From the NCBI GenBank assembly GCA_030605475.1, contig JAUWIG010000002.1, forward strand, positions 1-64,000: a stretch of DNA of 64,000 nucleotides. Reading direction: 5' to 3'. Numbering within the stretch: the first letter of the stretch is position 1; each line of letters opens with the position of its first letter. The notes below the pieces were generated by a model that did no database searches, was not told where the DNA came from, and worked only from the letters and a program-made list of their open reading frames with translations. A program made the position numbers and the translations under genes. Of the stretch, positions 42,182 through 51,136 are shown piece by piece. This DNA comes from Planctomycetota bacterium (GTDB lineage: Bacteria > Planctomycetota > Phycisphaerae > Sedimentisphaerales > Anaerobacaceae).

Positions 42182-43116
42182 TATTTGTCAATCGGCAAAG
42201 AAACACGCTCCTGTGAGTATTGCAGGTTGATGCGTTTTGCGCTATTTAGCAGTGAATCGTGTTCTTTGTAATAGGCGTATAGGTTGGTAAGTTTTTCTTC
42301 GTCCGTTGCTTCCAGATATCGCTGCCAGGTGCCGATTTCAGCTCCCCAGATAATTTCGGTATTATCTGTTGCGTACATAACAATGTGTGGTTTGCGGTCA
42401 TTTCGCCGGCCGTTGAAATTGCTCATATTGATGCTGTCGATGTCATAAAGCAGTGGTTTATCTGGTGTAACGAGCTTATCCATTAGGTCGAGCCGGGCCA
42501 ATATAGCTACAGCCGCAGCCAGGTCGTCGCATTCCCACACTTCGCCTGGCGGTGGTATTTTCGTTTTTGCCGACAGACCATTTACCCTTACTATCGGCAG
42601 ATTCGGCATCGCCACGTAATCGAGCACGACCAGCTTGGTGTCCACGTAAAAACTTTGTCTCCCTTTTTTGACCAGGGCCAGAGGCTTTCGCCATCGCCCC
42701 TCGATGCGGATGCTATCGTGAGTAGTTTCCACTTCTACTTCGTCCAGCCACGCAACCAGTGTCTCAATATTTTGTTGCACCGATAGGGCGGCATCTTCAT
42801 CGAGTTTTAGGTCTTCGCCATAAGCCTTGGCCGCAGCGTAAATTTTCTCTTTGAGTGGTTCGTTAACCCAGGCGGGGGCATCTACCAATTCAAGAATGGC
42901 TGTTTTTTCAGAGACAGGGACGGTCTTTCTTACGTATTTGTCCAGGAATACAAAGCCGATTCCTACGGCAGCAAGAACGCAGACCACCGCTAATACTTTC
43001 AAAATACCCGTCAAGCTCGGTCTGTGAGTTAGCCTTTGTTTTTTCCTCTCCTTTGACGTGCCGAGCTTAAATGATATTCTTTTCGTCTTGCTTTTTGTTT
43101 TTCTTCTTTTGGCCAC
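42178..43116 (-). CDS. ftsQ: FtsQ/DivIB-like cell-division protein
   Basis: This codes for 312 residues. The N-terminus is very basic (MAKRRKTKSKTKRISF), then one transmembrane helix (LKVLAVVCVLAAVGIGFVFL). The periplasmic part has a POTRA-like region with VEVETTHDSIRIEGRWRKPL and SFYVDTKLVVLD, matching the FtsQ order of POTRA then beta domain. Sequence identity to known FtsQ seems low, so position matters: it follows murC, murB and ddl as in dcw clusters. No ftsA or ftsZ follows; the next genes are convergent. Confidence 0.75.
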   Translation of the reverse strand: MAKRRKTKSKTKRISFKLGTSKERKKQRLTHRPSLTGILKVLAVVCVLAAVGIGFVFLDKYVRKTVPVSEKTAILELVDAPAWVNEPLKEKIYAAAKAYGEDLKLDEDAALSVQQNIETLVAWLDEVEVETTHDSIRIEGRWRKPLALVKKGRQSFYVDTKLVVLDYVAMPNLPIVRVNGLSAKTKIPPPGEVWECDDLAAAVAILARLDLMDKLVTPDKPLLYDIDSINMSNFNGRRNDRKPHIVMYATDNTEIIWGAEIGTWQRYLEATDEEKLTNLYAYYKEHDSLLNSAKRINLQYSQERVSLPIDKY

Positions 43117-43136
43117 TGATAGTTAGTGAATAGTAT

Positions 43137-44129
43137 TTAGTTTTTAGCTGGCGAGAGGTTCTTTTGTTTTTTATTTTCCAATGCCGCCTCGATAACTTTT
43201 ACGCACAAATCGCTCATTGAAAGTCCTGCTTTTGCTGCTGCTTTGGGCACAAGTGAATGGGTTGTCAGGCCTGGGATGGTATTGGCCTCCAGGGCATAGG
43301 CGATACCTTCATCACCAAGGATAAAATCAATCCTTGCAAAGTGCCTAAGCCCGAGCGCGTCGAAACAATCGAGCGCCGTCGCCTTGATGTTTGCCGCCAG
43401 TGCCGGGTCTCTGATTGTATCGAAAAGAAACTCTGTTTGCTCATCGATGTATTTCGCGCGATAATCATAAAAGCCGGTTTTACTTTTAATCTCAATAATC
43501 GGAAGTGCCCGGCTTTCCAGTATGCCGACGGTTATTTCCCTTCCACGGATGAATTCTTCAATCATACAATCGCCGAACTTGCTTGAACACTCCAGGGCAG
43601 CCGCTAATACTGATTTTGGCTCATCAACAATAGTGACGCCGATAGTGCTCCCCTGCCTGACCGGCTTGACCACGAATTTTTCACTTAGCTGCTGGAGTTG
43701 TTTTTCAAGTTCTCTTAGCTCTGTCTTAGCATCAAACTTAATTGCTCTCGGAGTTGTAATGCCAGCTTTAGTAAAGCACTTTTTACTGGCTGATTTATCA
43801 AACGCCAATCTACTTGCTGCCGGCCCACTGCCGGTGTAAACAAGTGATTTGTCTTCGAGTATTTGCTGGAGTTGGCCGTCTTCACCAAATCTGCCATGCA
43901 GGGCAATGAAGAAAATGTCGATGCTTCTTTCATCTAATATATTCAAATTATCCGGCCCAATATCGGCAGCTACTACATCCAGGCCGGCTTCTTTCAACGC
44001 CTCTGCGACACAATTGCCGCTTTGGATGCTGATGTCACGCTCTTCTCCGATGCCACCCATAAGAACGGCTACTTTCAGAGGGTTTTTGAATAGCGGCGAT
44101 TGAGAGCTTGTTGAAGATTCGACGGTCAT
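43137..44129 (-). CDS. ddl: D-alanine-D-alanine ligase
   Basis: Ddl joins two D-alanines for peptidoglycan. It is an ATP-grasp enzyme: VLMGGIGEERDISIQSG near the N-terminus, YTGSGPAASRLAFDKSASK, VVKPVRQGSTIGVT and EALGL...FARIDFILGDEG-like segments, and LEANTIPGLTTHSL at the end. The start at ATG 44129 has GGAATTGAA before it; TTG 44147 lies within murB. It is 330 residues and 2 bases downstream of murB. Confidence 0.94.
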   Translation of the reverse strand: MTVESSTSSQSPLFKNPLKVAVLMGGIGEERDISIQSGNCVAEALKEAGLDVVAADIGPDNLNILDERSIDIFFIALHGRFGEDGQLQQILEDKSLVYTGSGPAASRLAFDKSASKKCFTKAGITTPRAIKFDAKTELRELEKQLQQLSEKFVVKPVRQGSTIGVTIVDEPKSVLAAALECSSKFGDCMIEEFIRGREITVGILESRALPIIEIKSKTGFYDYRAKYIDEQTEFLFDTIRDPALAANIKATALDCFDALGLRHFARIDFILGDEGIAYALEANTIPGLTTHSLVPKAAAKAGLSMSDLCVKVIEAALENKKQKNLSPAKN

Positions 44130-44130
44130 T

Positions 44131-45012
44131 TCAATTCCAGATTTCAATTTCGAGTTCCAGCTCGATGCCGAAATTTTCTTTGACTCTCTGCTTTATGGCG
44201 TTTATGAGTCTCATGACGTCGCGGCTTTTGCAGCCTTTTTCTGCAATGATGAAGTTTGCGTGTTTTTCGCTAACGGTGGCTCCGCCAATTTGCAAACCCT
44301 TAAGTCCCGTCCTGTCTATCAGGGCACCGGCGGAGACGCCCCTTGGATTCTTGAATATGCAGCCGGAATTCTTCGTATTTAATGACTGACTATTCTTTTT
44401 ATAAATCCAGATTTCCTTTACCGTTCGCACAATTTGCTCAGGGTCAGCGGCGGCCAGTTTTAACTTGGCGTTTAAAATGAATTTGGCGGCGATATTTGTT
44501 CGGCGGTAGTCGAACATCAGTTCCGGCTTGCTTTTTTCAAAGGCATTACCTGTAGCGTCCATCAGCGTGACGGCTTCCACTGCGGCGCCGATATCGCCAA
44601 AGCGGCCGCCTGCATTCATTTTTACCGCTCCACCAATTGAGCCGGGTATGCCGGTCAGAGCTTCGATACCTGAAAGACCCTTTTGCACACAGGTTAAAAC
44701 CAATTTACTCAATTCTGCACCTGCCCACGCGGTGAGCTGTTCGCCGTCGAATTGTATCTGTGTGAACTGTTCTCCTTCAAGTTTTATCACCGCTGCACGC
44801 AGACCGGCGTCGTTGATTAGCAGATTGGAGCCGAACCCCATCGCATAAATTGGAATGTTGTTTTCATTGCACCGCTGGGCTGCTTCTTTGAGTTGCTCGA
44901 CGGTTTTCGGCCCGAGAAAATAATCAGCCGGTCCACCCAGACCGTACCAGGTGCGCTGAGCCAGCGGATAGTTGGTTTCAACGATTTCTTCTAAGCCACT
45001 GAATATATTCAT
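44131..45012 (-). CDS. murB: UDP-N-acetylenolpyruvoylglucosamine reductase
   Basis: MurB reduces the enolpyruvyl ether to UDP-MurNAc with NADPH and bound FAD. TWYGLGGPADYFLGPKT starts the FAD domain, and IPGSIGGAVKMNAG and DYRRTN (active-site region) follow. The last segment KNPRGVSAGALIDRTGLKG and EKHANFIIAEKGC is type-specific. It is 293 residues from MNIFSGLEE. It overlaps murC by 35 bases, so the two are coupled. Confidence 0.95.
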   Translation of the reverse strand: MNIFSGLEEIVETNYPLAQRTWYGLGGPADYFLGPKTVEQLKEAAQRCNENNIPIYAMGFGSNLLINDAGLRAAVIKLEGEQFTQIQFDGEQLTAWAGAELSKLVLTCVQKGLSGIEALTGIPGSIGGAVKMNAGGRFGDIGAAVEAVTLMDATGNAFEKSKPELMFDYRRTNIAAKFILNAKLKLAAADPEQIVRTVKEIWIYKKNSQSLNTKNSGCIFKNPRGVSAGALIDRTGLKGLQIGGATVSEKHANFIIAEKGCKSRDVMRLINAIKQRVKENFGIELELEIEIWN

Positions 45013-46444
45013 CTGCCACCTTCCAGATATCGCCCGCACCCATAGTAACTACCAGGTCACCGGCGGTTACATTCGTCTTTAGATAATCGCAAATCGCTCC
45101 AAAGTTATTGATAAACACCGCCTCTGTCCCATTACTCCGGATTCGTTCAACCAGTATCGCCGAGTTAATCTCTTCTTTTGCCGACTCGCTGTCTCGAACG
45201 AAATAAATCTCCGGGACGATAGTTACATCGGCAAGCTTAAAGCTTTCTGCGAAATCGTCAAGTAAAAATCTTGTTCTGCTGTATTGATGCGGCTGAAAAA
45301 CGCACCAAATTCGTCTCGGTTGATATCTTTGCCGTATCGCCGACAGACTTGCCTTGATTTCGGTCGGGTGATGGGCGTAGTCGTCGAGGATTGTTATTTT
45401 GCCGATTTTCTCTTTCAACATCAACCGGCGGTCAATGCCGGTAAAACTGGGCAGTAACTGGAGTATCTGCTGGCAGGGCAATCCGGCGCCGGCAGCCATA
45501 GCCACGACCGCCAGAGCATTTAAGATGTTGTGTCTGCCCGGCAGGCTGATTCGCGCCTCTCCCAACAATTTGCCATTGTGATAGACGTCAAAGGCATACA
45601 GTCCGTCATTTAGCTTAATGTCTTGAGCGCAGAAACTGCAATTTTTGTCAAGTCCGAAGGTCTCACATCGCAAATCAGCTCCCAGGTGTCCAATGACTTT
45701 TGCCACATTTGAATCCGCGCCGTTGGCAATTAGTACCCCATCCGGTTTTACGCCGCGCGCAAACTCACCGAACGCATCGACTATTTCATTCTCATCCTTG
45801 TAGTAATCCAGATGGTCCTGCTCGATATTTAGTATACAGCCGATTTTGGGTTTGAGGTTCAGAAAGCTTCGGTCGTATTCGCAGGCCTCAGCAACGAAAT
45901 ATTTACCGTCCCCTGTGCCGCAAGAGCCGCCCAATTGAGTAATGTCGGCTCCGATGATAAAGTTTGGGTCGGCCCCGGCTTGTTTGAGCAAATAGACCAG
46001 CCATCCTGCGGTTGTACTCTTTCCGTGAGTGCCGGCTACGGCTATACCGTCATAGCAATTGCACAATGTCCCTAACATCTCAGCGTACTTGTAAATCTTC
46101 AACCCCCTTTTGCGTGCCAGTTTCAATTCCGGGTTGTCTTCTTTTATAGCTGCTGAGATAACAACAGCATAGGTTTTTGTGCTGAGATTGTTTTCATTGT
46201 GGCCGACTTTTATATCTGCTCCCAATTGGCATAGCCGATTTACAACGCCGCTGTCAGTTTGGTCTGAGCCGCTAACAATCGCTTTATTTTTCATCAAAAG
46301 TTTTGCCAGCCCGCTCATCCCGACGCCACCCGCGCCGATAAAGTGAAATTTCTTGCCAACTACGCTAATGGTGCCGTTTTCTACGTTTACCGCAGAGCTC
46401 GCTGAGTCCGCAGTTCTTTTGATGCTGATTTCGCTGTTTTTAAT
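44978..46444 (-). CDS. murC: UDP-N-acetylmuramate-L-alanine ligase, non-ATG start
   Basis: MurC adds L-alanine to UDP-MurNAc. The ATP motif GTHGKSTTAG and RLMLKEKIGKITILDDYAHH are complete. The family's N-terminal FHFIGAGGVGMSGLAKLL must be included, but the first ATG is the Met inside this motif (46318). Upstream in frame there is no ATG, GTG or TTG before a stop. ATT at 46444, 7 bases after AAGGA, is the best start candidate. That would give 488 residues. Dispersed-repeat sequence (CACAGATTAACACAGAT) abuts this point. Confidence 0.88.
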   Translation of the reverse strand: MKNSEISIKRTADSASSAVNVENGTISVVGKKFHFIGAGGVGMSGLAKLLMKNKAIVSGSDQTDSGVVNRLCQLGADIKVGHNENNLSTKTYAVVISAAIKEDNPELKLARKRGLKIYKYAEMLGTLCNCYDGIAVAGTHGKSTTAGWLVYLLKQAGADPNFIIGADITQLGGSCGTGDGKYFVAEACEYDRSFLNLKPKIGCILNIEQDHLDYYKDENEIVDAFGEFARGVKPDGVLIANGADSNVAKVIGHLGADLRCETFGLDKNCSFCAQDIKLNDGLYAFDVYHNGKLLGEARISLPGRHNILNALAVVAMAAGAGLPCQQILQLLPSFTGIDRRLMLKEKIGKITILDDYAHHPTEIKASLSAIRQRYQPRRIWCVFQPHQYSRTRFLLDDFAESFKLADVTIVPEIYFVRDSESAKEEINSAILVERIRSNGTEAVFINNFGAICDYLKTNVTAGDLVVTMGAGDIWKVADEYIQWLRRNR

Positions 46445-46611
46445 TTTTAATTCCTTATCTGTGTTAATCTGTGTCTAATTTACGGCGAGTCACGAGTCAC
46501 GAAATTTTAGCACAGAAACCAGCCCAAAAAAAGAAAAAAGGCCAAACCAATCGTGTGGCAATCCGTAGCTGGATTATATTCTGGGTCTGGTTAAGCCCAA
46601 ACGACCTTTTA

Positions 46612-46917
46612 CTACTCATGATTTATCTTGTGGAGCAAACCATTTTCCATGTGCAGCCAAATACATTCATTAGCGAGGCGCGGCGGTAGTTCTGGATAAT
46701 ATCCATGCCACCATTCTGTGAATTGTTGCTTGTCTGTTGGGATTATAGTACCATGTATATTATTAACCCGTTCGACAAATTCCGCGTGGAACGAATCCAG
46801 TTTGAAAGTATCAAAGACCTCAATTTTCTCTTCTTTCCAAAGCCACAACTGCCGGTCGCAGAGCATGTAAGGCCTTTTTGTGGCCAATTCTTCTCTTTTA
46901 CAATAATCAATAATCAT
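46612..46917 (-). CDS. Hypothetical Trp-rich protein
   Basis: This codes for 101 residues, with realistic sequence such as DRQLWLWKEEKIEVFDTFKL and QQFTEWWHGYYPELPPRL. It is likely cytoplasmic with no membrane segment. It lies between murC and a lipoprotein on the same strand, 10 bases from the latter's stop. No homology is recognised, and the position in the mur block may be incidental. Confidence 0.55.
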   Translation of the reverse strand: MIIDYCKREELATKRPYMLCDRQLWLWKEEKIEVFDTFKLDSFHAEFVERVNNIHGTIIPTDKQQFTEWWHGYYPELPPRLANECIWLHMENGLLHKINHE

Positions 46918-46927
46918 TAATCAGTAA

Positions 46928-47617
46928 TCAGTTGGAAACGCCCAACAGCCGAACATTGTCAAATCGGCCGGTGTCATCGAACGAACCCACGCCGACCCTG
47001 CCCCACTTGAAGCGCTTATCAACGGCCGTCATAATCGGCTCATTCATATCATCGAAGAAAACCTCAATCGTGCCTTTCTCCACGTTGCGTACTAATCGTA
47101 CAGTGTGCCACTTGTCGTCCCACTTTGTCCCTGCGGTTCGAGTTTTCGCAATCGATACGCGAGGCTCACCGTCGACAATAAAAATCGAGTTCGCGTGAGC
47201 ATCGGCCTTGTTGGCAATGTGCACATAATAGAAATGTGACGGCCCCTGGTGACCAAAAAACAGACACAAATCGCGATGGCCGTAATCTCTTGTCGTCGAG
47301 AGCATATTCACCTCCAGCACGAAACTGGCCACATTCACATCCTTAATCAGGTTGATGTTGAAAGGAGAGCGGACCTTCGGCTTGTAATTGCTCTTTCCAA
47401 ACAGACTAAGCACCTTACCGCCGAGTCCGTCTTCGATTCGCCACGCGCCGCCGTCGGTTGCCTCCCACGCATCAAGCTTGCCGTCTTCGAAGTCTGCTTG
47501 GAAGACGAGCGGCATCTTGCCGGTATCTTCTGACTTTACAGGAGCGGCGCACCCCGCCGACACAGCCAGCAAAACCATCAAAACAACAGCTACTGTCTGG
47601 CGAACCATTGCTCTCAT
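46928..47617 (-). CDS. Lipoprotein with a lectin-like (LamG/DUF1080-type) domain
   Basis: This codes for 229 residues from ATG 47617. A signal peptide ends AVSAGC, a lipobox. The mature part begins LVFQADFEDGKLDAWEATDG and continues with the jellyroll pattern RSPFNINLI, then VASFVLEVNMLSTTRDYG, then KWHTVRLVRNVEKGTIEVFF and GRVGVGSFDDTGRFDNVRL. This order is that of 3-keto-disaccharide hydrolase-like and laminin-G folds, common in planctomycetes for sugar binding or cleavage. The substrate is unknown. It follows ispD on the same strand. Confidence 0.8.
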   Translation of the reverse strand: MRAMVRQTVAVVLMVLLAVSAGCAAPVKSEDTGKMPLVFQADFEDGKLDAWEATDGGAWRIEDGLGGKVLSLFGKSNYKPKVRSPFNINLIKDVNVASFVLEVNMLSTTRDYGHRDLCLFFGHQGPSHFYYVHIANKADAHANSIFIVDGEPRVSIAKTRTAGTKWDDKWHTVRLVRNVEKGTIEVFFDDMNEPIMTAVDKRFKWGRVGVGSFDDTGRFDNVRLLGVSN

Positions 47618-47667
47618 CGCATCTTTCCTTTCCTCACAAATATAACCTTCATTTTCTTTTCCAAGGT

Positions 47668-48432
47668 TCACCACTGGGCCTCAATATATGGGCCTGCGGG
47701 ACCTTCCGGTTTAGGTTTGGGCCGGGTTTTCAGGATGGCTTCGGCAATCGCAATATCACTTTTGCGGGTAATTTTGATGTTCGAAGAGTTCGTCTCTACG
47801 ATTGACACTTTATGCCCCAGAGATTCGACTAATTGGGCGTCATCGCTGATTTTGCTTTCCCGTAAGGGATGGCTAAGTCCATTGTCCAGATTTTTCAGAT
47901 TTTCGTATGCTTTTTTGAGCAGCGACGCCTCGAAGACCTGCGGAGTTTGGGCCTCGTAGAGACCCACCCTTTCGACGGTTTTAATTATCGTATTATCTTT
48001 CACGTCCTTTATAGTTGCCGTAACAGGGCAGGCCAATATCGCCGCACCTGTTTGAGCAGCGGCGGTGAAACAATCATCAATCCACTTAACTCTCACGCAG
48101 CATCGCACAGCATCGTGAACGGCAATAAGGTCAATATTATCTTTGATAAGTTCGAGTGCCTTACTTACAGTGTCGAAGCGTTCCTCACCGCCAAAGCAGA
48201 TTTTTACATTGAAAAACGCCAAATTGGGGCCCCACTTCACATTCACCAGTTCCTCATCTTCGGGTGCAATGGCTAACAATATCTGTTTCACGTCGTCACG
48301 GTTGGAGAAAAGCTCGACGCTTCGTAGAAAGACCGCTCTGCCGGCTACATCGACGAACGGCTTTTTTCTTTTCCCGTCGAATCGCCTGCTCGCCCCCGCA
48401 GCACAAATAATCACTGCAACATTCTTAGACAT
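47668..48432 (-). CDS. ispD: 2-C-methyl-D-erythritol 4-phosphate cytidylyltransferase
   Basis: IspD joins MEP to CTP in isoprenoid synthesis. The nucleotide-binding N-terminus AVIICAAGASRRFDGKRKKP is conserved. IAVHDAVRCCV and TPQVFEASLLKKAYE with SDDAQLVESLGHKV follow in family order. It is 254 residues, about 20 longer than usual because of a proline-rich C-terminal tail (RPKPKPEGPAGPYIEAQW). It lies downstream of cobO. Confidence 0.93.
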   Translation of the reverse strand: MSKNVAVIICAAGASRRFDGKRKKPFVDVAGRAVFLRSVELFSNRDDVKQILLAIAPEDEELVNVKWGPNLAFFNVKICFGGEERFDTVSKALELIKDNIDLIAVHDAVRCCVRVKWIDDCFTAAAQTGAAILACPVTATIKDVKDNTIIKTVERVGLYEAQTPQVFEASLLKKAYENLKNLDNGLSHPLRESKISDDAQLVESLGHKVSIVETNSSNIKITRKSDIAIAEAILKTRPKPKPEGPAGPYIEAQW

Positions 48433-48459
48433 AGCAAAACAACTCCTATATGCTGTACG

Positions 48460-49002
48460 CTAATATTCAATTCCACGTCTTGCGAGCAGACCTTTATCAA
48501 AGGGGTGCTTAATCTTTTTCATCTCTGTTACCAAATCCGCCAGTGTTATCAATTCTTCAGTGGCACCTCGGCCGGTTAGAATAACTTCGACAGCGGGGTC
48601 TCTTCTATCAATAACGTTTTTGATATCCTCCAATTTGGCCAGCCCTTTTGAAAGGCAAAATACAATCTCATCAAGTATTAGGCAATCGTAGAATCTTTTC
48701 TCACCGGTTTCGGCGATTTTTTCAAGGACCTCACTGATTGCAGCCTGAGTCTGAGCAACAGTTTTTTCGTCGTCGAAGGATTTAGACATATCCCACGGTA
48801 TATCGAGTGCTTCGACCCTGATTCTGACGGCACCCAATTGCAGGGCAAACCTCTCGCCGATATCAAGAGACGGGGGTTTGAGGAATTGATAAATCAGAAC
48901 TTTGTTTCCCTGGCCGGCGGCACGCAGGGCCAGGCCGAACGCAGCGGTGGTTTTGCCCTTGCCATCCCCCGTATAAATCTGGACGAGCCCTTTTTCCAGC
49001 AT
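48460..49002 (-). CDS. cobO: Cob(I)yrinic acid a,c-diamide adenosyltransferase
   Basis: This CobA/CobO-family enzyme adenosylates corrinoids using ATP. The P-loop is YTGDGKGKTTAAFGLALRA at the N-terminus. DCLILDEIVFCLSKGL is Walker B-like, and EVILTGRGATEELITLADLV is the characteristic C-terminal segment. It is 180 residues. No other cobalamin genes are nearby, so it may serve corrinoid salvage. Confidence 0.93.
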   Translation of the reverse strand: MLEKGLVQIYTGDGKGKTTAAFGLALRAAGQGNKVLIYQFLKPPSLDIGERFALQLGAVRIRVEALDIPWDMSKSFDDEKTVAQTQAAISEVLEKIAETGEKRFYDCLILDEIVFCLSKGLAKLEDIKNVIDRRDPAVEVILTGRGATEELITLADLVTEMKKIKHPFDKGLLARRGIEY

Positions 49003-49078
49003 ACCAGTATATTAAAAGAATGAAGGGCAAATTGAAAATTAAAAATTGAAAAGCTGTGGGGGCAACCGTACAGCTTAT

Positions 49079-49468
49079 CTATACCGTTACGGCCTTAGGC
49101 CTTTGCTGTGCATCAGATTTGCTGTCGGCTTGTTCGCCGGGTTTGAAAGGCAGAGGTTCGGCGAACTGAATTGCAACACGGCGCAAAAAGCTGTTTACAT
49201 TATCGACTCGGCAGACGCTGCCGATACGAGTGAAATTTGCTATATCGAAAGAATCCTCCGGGCCGAAACAAGGGACGCTAAAGCGGGCGGTTACCCGTTG
49301 GCCTGGATACGGACAGCTCTCGTCGGCGTGGCAGGTAAATGCCGCGCCCCCGCTGCAAACGTCAACCATTTGGCCTTGGGAAAGTGTTTCGTTGAAGTCC
49401 TCGGCGAACCAGACGGGCCAGTGGTAACGCAGTCTTTGCTCCCTCCTTCGTTCGTTAGTTTCGTCCAT
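49079..49468 (-). CDS. PilZ-domain protein
   Basis: This codes for 129 residues. RRREQRLRYHWPVWF supplies the arginine switch region of the PilZ motif, and VDVCSGGAAFTC occupies the DxSxxG position (as DVCSGG). The domain binds cyclic di-GMP in most cases. The stretch of beta strands ends with RRVAIQFAEPLP. It has no partner domain and stands alone, so it is a free c-di-GMP receptor of unknown output. Confidence 0.8.
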   Translation of the reverse strand: MDETNERRREQRLRYHWPVWFAEDFNETLSQGQMVDVCSGGAAFTCHADESCPYPGQRVTARFSVPCFGPEDSFDIANFTRIGSVCRVDNVNSFLRRVAIQFAEPLPFKPGEQADSKSDAQQRPKAVTV

Positions 49469-49666
49469 TACAAATGCCCCGGAAATCCTTTACTCTCACT
49501 GCTTGCAAATCGACAGATTTAACAGGCTGCTTTACGAGGGATTGTGGGCCAAATCGCCGCTAATAGCGTTAGTGAGGCTGATTGGTGTGTTTTGGTTTTA
49601 GAATGACCAGGTGGCTCGATTAACTTTTTTGCGGTTTCCCGGCTTTTTGCAGGTATGTTCCTATAA

Positions 49667-51136
49667 CTAACCGTTAATTTCCTGCACAAGTCTGATAAAC
49701 TCTCGGCCGCGGTGCTGGAAATTGTCAAACATATCGTAGCTTGCACAGCCAGGGCTTAACAAAACGACATCGCCACCGACCGCCAGCCGAGCAACCAAAT
49801 CGACGGCCTCGGATAATGAACTAACAATCTTAACTTCCGTATTGCGTATCGCGTATTGCGTATTGCGTGGTTTGAGATTGCTTCGCTTCGCTCGCAATGA
49901 CATATTAGTATTGCGTATCGACAAGGCGATTTTTTTAGCGGTTGCACCTATCAAAATGGCTGCTTTGGCGTTCTGGGCTATTTTCTCACCGAGTTCGTCG
50001 AACGGCAGATTCTTATCGTACCCGCCGGCTATTATAATCACCGGCTGCTCGAAGGCCTCAAGCGCTGCAATCGCGCTTTGTGGCGTAGTAGCGTTCGAAT
50101 CGTTGTACCACCGGACGCCGTTTATCTCTGCGACTCGTTCGAGCCGGTGAGGCAATGGCTTAAATTCCGGCAGGCAGTTTTTGATTGTCTCATCATCAAC
50201 ACCAAAATACCTGGCAATAGCAACAGCGGCAGCCAAGTTTGAAAGATTAGCCCGGCCGGGCAAAGAAAATTGCCTGCGAATTTCTTCACTTACATCATTT
50301 GTTGAAAATTTGATGCAAATCCTGCCGGCATCCCCCCTGTATTTTTCAAACCATTCGCAGCCGACTTGGTCTTCGGCGTTGAAGATAGAGACGGCCGGCG
50401 AATCTTTGTCCAGTTCCTGAAACTTGAAGATATTTTCCTTGGCGGCGCAGTAGTTGGCGAATGTGCCGTAGCGGTCAAGATGGTTTGGCGAAAGATTTGT
50501 CAACAGTGCCACTTTCGGCGCTTTTTTGATTTGTGCCAACTGCTCGATTTGAAAGCTCGAAAGCTCCAGCATAATTAAATCATCGGGGCCGATTTGGTCT
50601 ATCGCAACCAGCAGTGGCTCGTTGCCGATATTACCACTGAGCCAGACCTTCTCGTATTGCGTCCCGCTTTCGCCGGCTCGGCTTCTGAGCAGATGGGCCG
50701 CCAGTGCCGCTGTTGTGCTTTTGCCGTTGGCCCCCGTTATCCCGGTTATCGGCGCGGGGCACAGTTCAAAAAAGATATTTATCTGTGATGTGATGAATCT
50801 ATTTGACCGGCGGGCGAGTTTGAGAAACTCACTGTCGCCTGGCACCGCGGGATTGGCTATGATAATGTCAGCTTGTTCAAAATCAGCAGCGTTGTGTGAG
50901 CCGAGGTGATATTCTATATCAGAGAATTCTTTGAGTTGCTTAACAGAATCGCTTAGTTGCTCAGCTGAGGCCAAATCCGTTATGGTAACCTTCCCACCGG
51001 CGTTGCAGGCGAATTTAGCGACATCAGCTCCGCCGCCGAACCGACCCAGACCCATAACCAGGACTTTCTTACCAGAGAAAAACCCCCTATTCGAAATTCG
51101 ATATTCCTTGCTCGACACTTGTCCTGAGCCCGCCAA
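49667..51136 (-). CDS. murD: UDP-N-acetylmuramoylalanine-D-glutamate ligase
   Basis: MurD adds D-glutamate to UDP-MurNAc-L-Ala. KKVLVMGLGRFGGG begins the UDP-binding domain, GITGANGKSTTAALAAHLL is the ATP loop, and YNDSNATTPQSAIAAL and GDVVLLSPGCASYDMF follow. The 489 residues exceed the family's usual 440-460. Residues such as IRNTNMSLRAKRSNLK and PRNTQYAIRNTEV are encoded by dispersed repeats at 49837-49921. The start region (TTG 51136 or GTG 51118) is repeat-encoded as well. Confidence 0.92.
   Translation of the reverse strand: MAGSGQVSSKEYRISNRGFFSGKKVLVMGLGRFGGGADVAKFACNAGGKVTITDLASAEQLSDSVKQLKEFSDIEYHLGSHNAADFEQADIIIANPAVPGDSEFLKLARRSNRFITSQINIFFELCPAPITGITGANGKSTTAALAAHLLRSRAGESGTQYEKVWLSGNIGNEPLLVAIDQIGPDDLIMLELSSFQIEQLAQIKKAPKVALLTNLSPNHLDRYGTFANYCAAKENIFKFQELDKDSPAVSIFNAEDQVGCEWFEKYRGDAGRICIKFSTNDVSEEIRRQFSLPGRANLSNLAAAVAIARYFGVDDETIKNCLPEFKPLPHRLERVAEINGVRWYNDSNATTPQSAIAALEAFEQPVIIIAGGYDKNLPFDELGEKIAQNAKAAILIGATAKKIALSIRNTNMSLRAKRSNLKPRNTQYAIRNTEVKIVSSLSEAVDLVARLAVGGDVVLLSPGCASYDMFDNFQHRGREFIRLVQEING
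49837..49921 (-). repeat. Composite dispersed repeat inside murD
   Basis: CGTATTGCGTATCG units flank a TTGAGATTGCTTCGCTTCGC/TCGCAATGA unit. The middle unit is the same family as the intergenic 17425-17457 copy. About 28 codons are added to murD in frame between the adenylate domain strand and GDVVLLSPGCAS. Confidence 0.8.
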
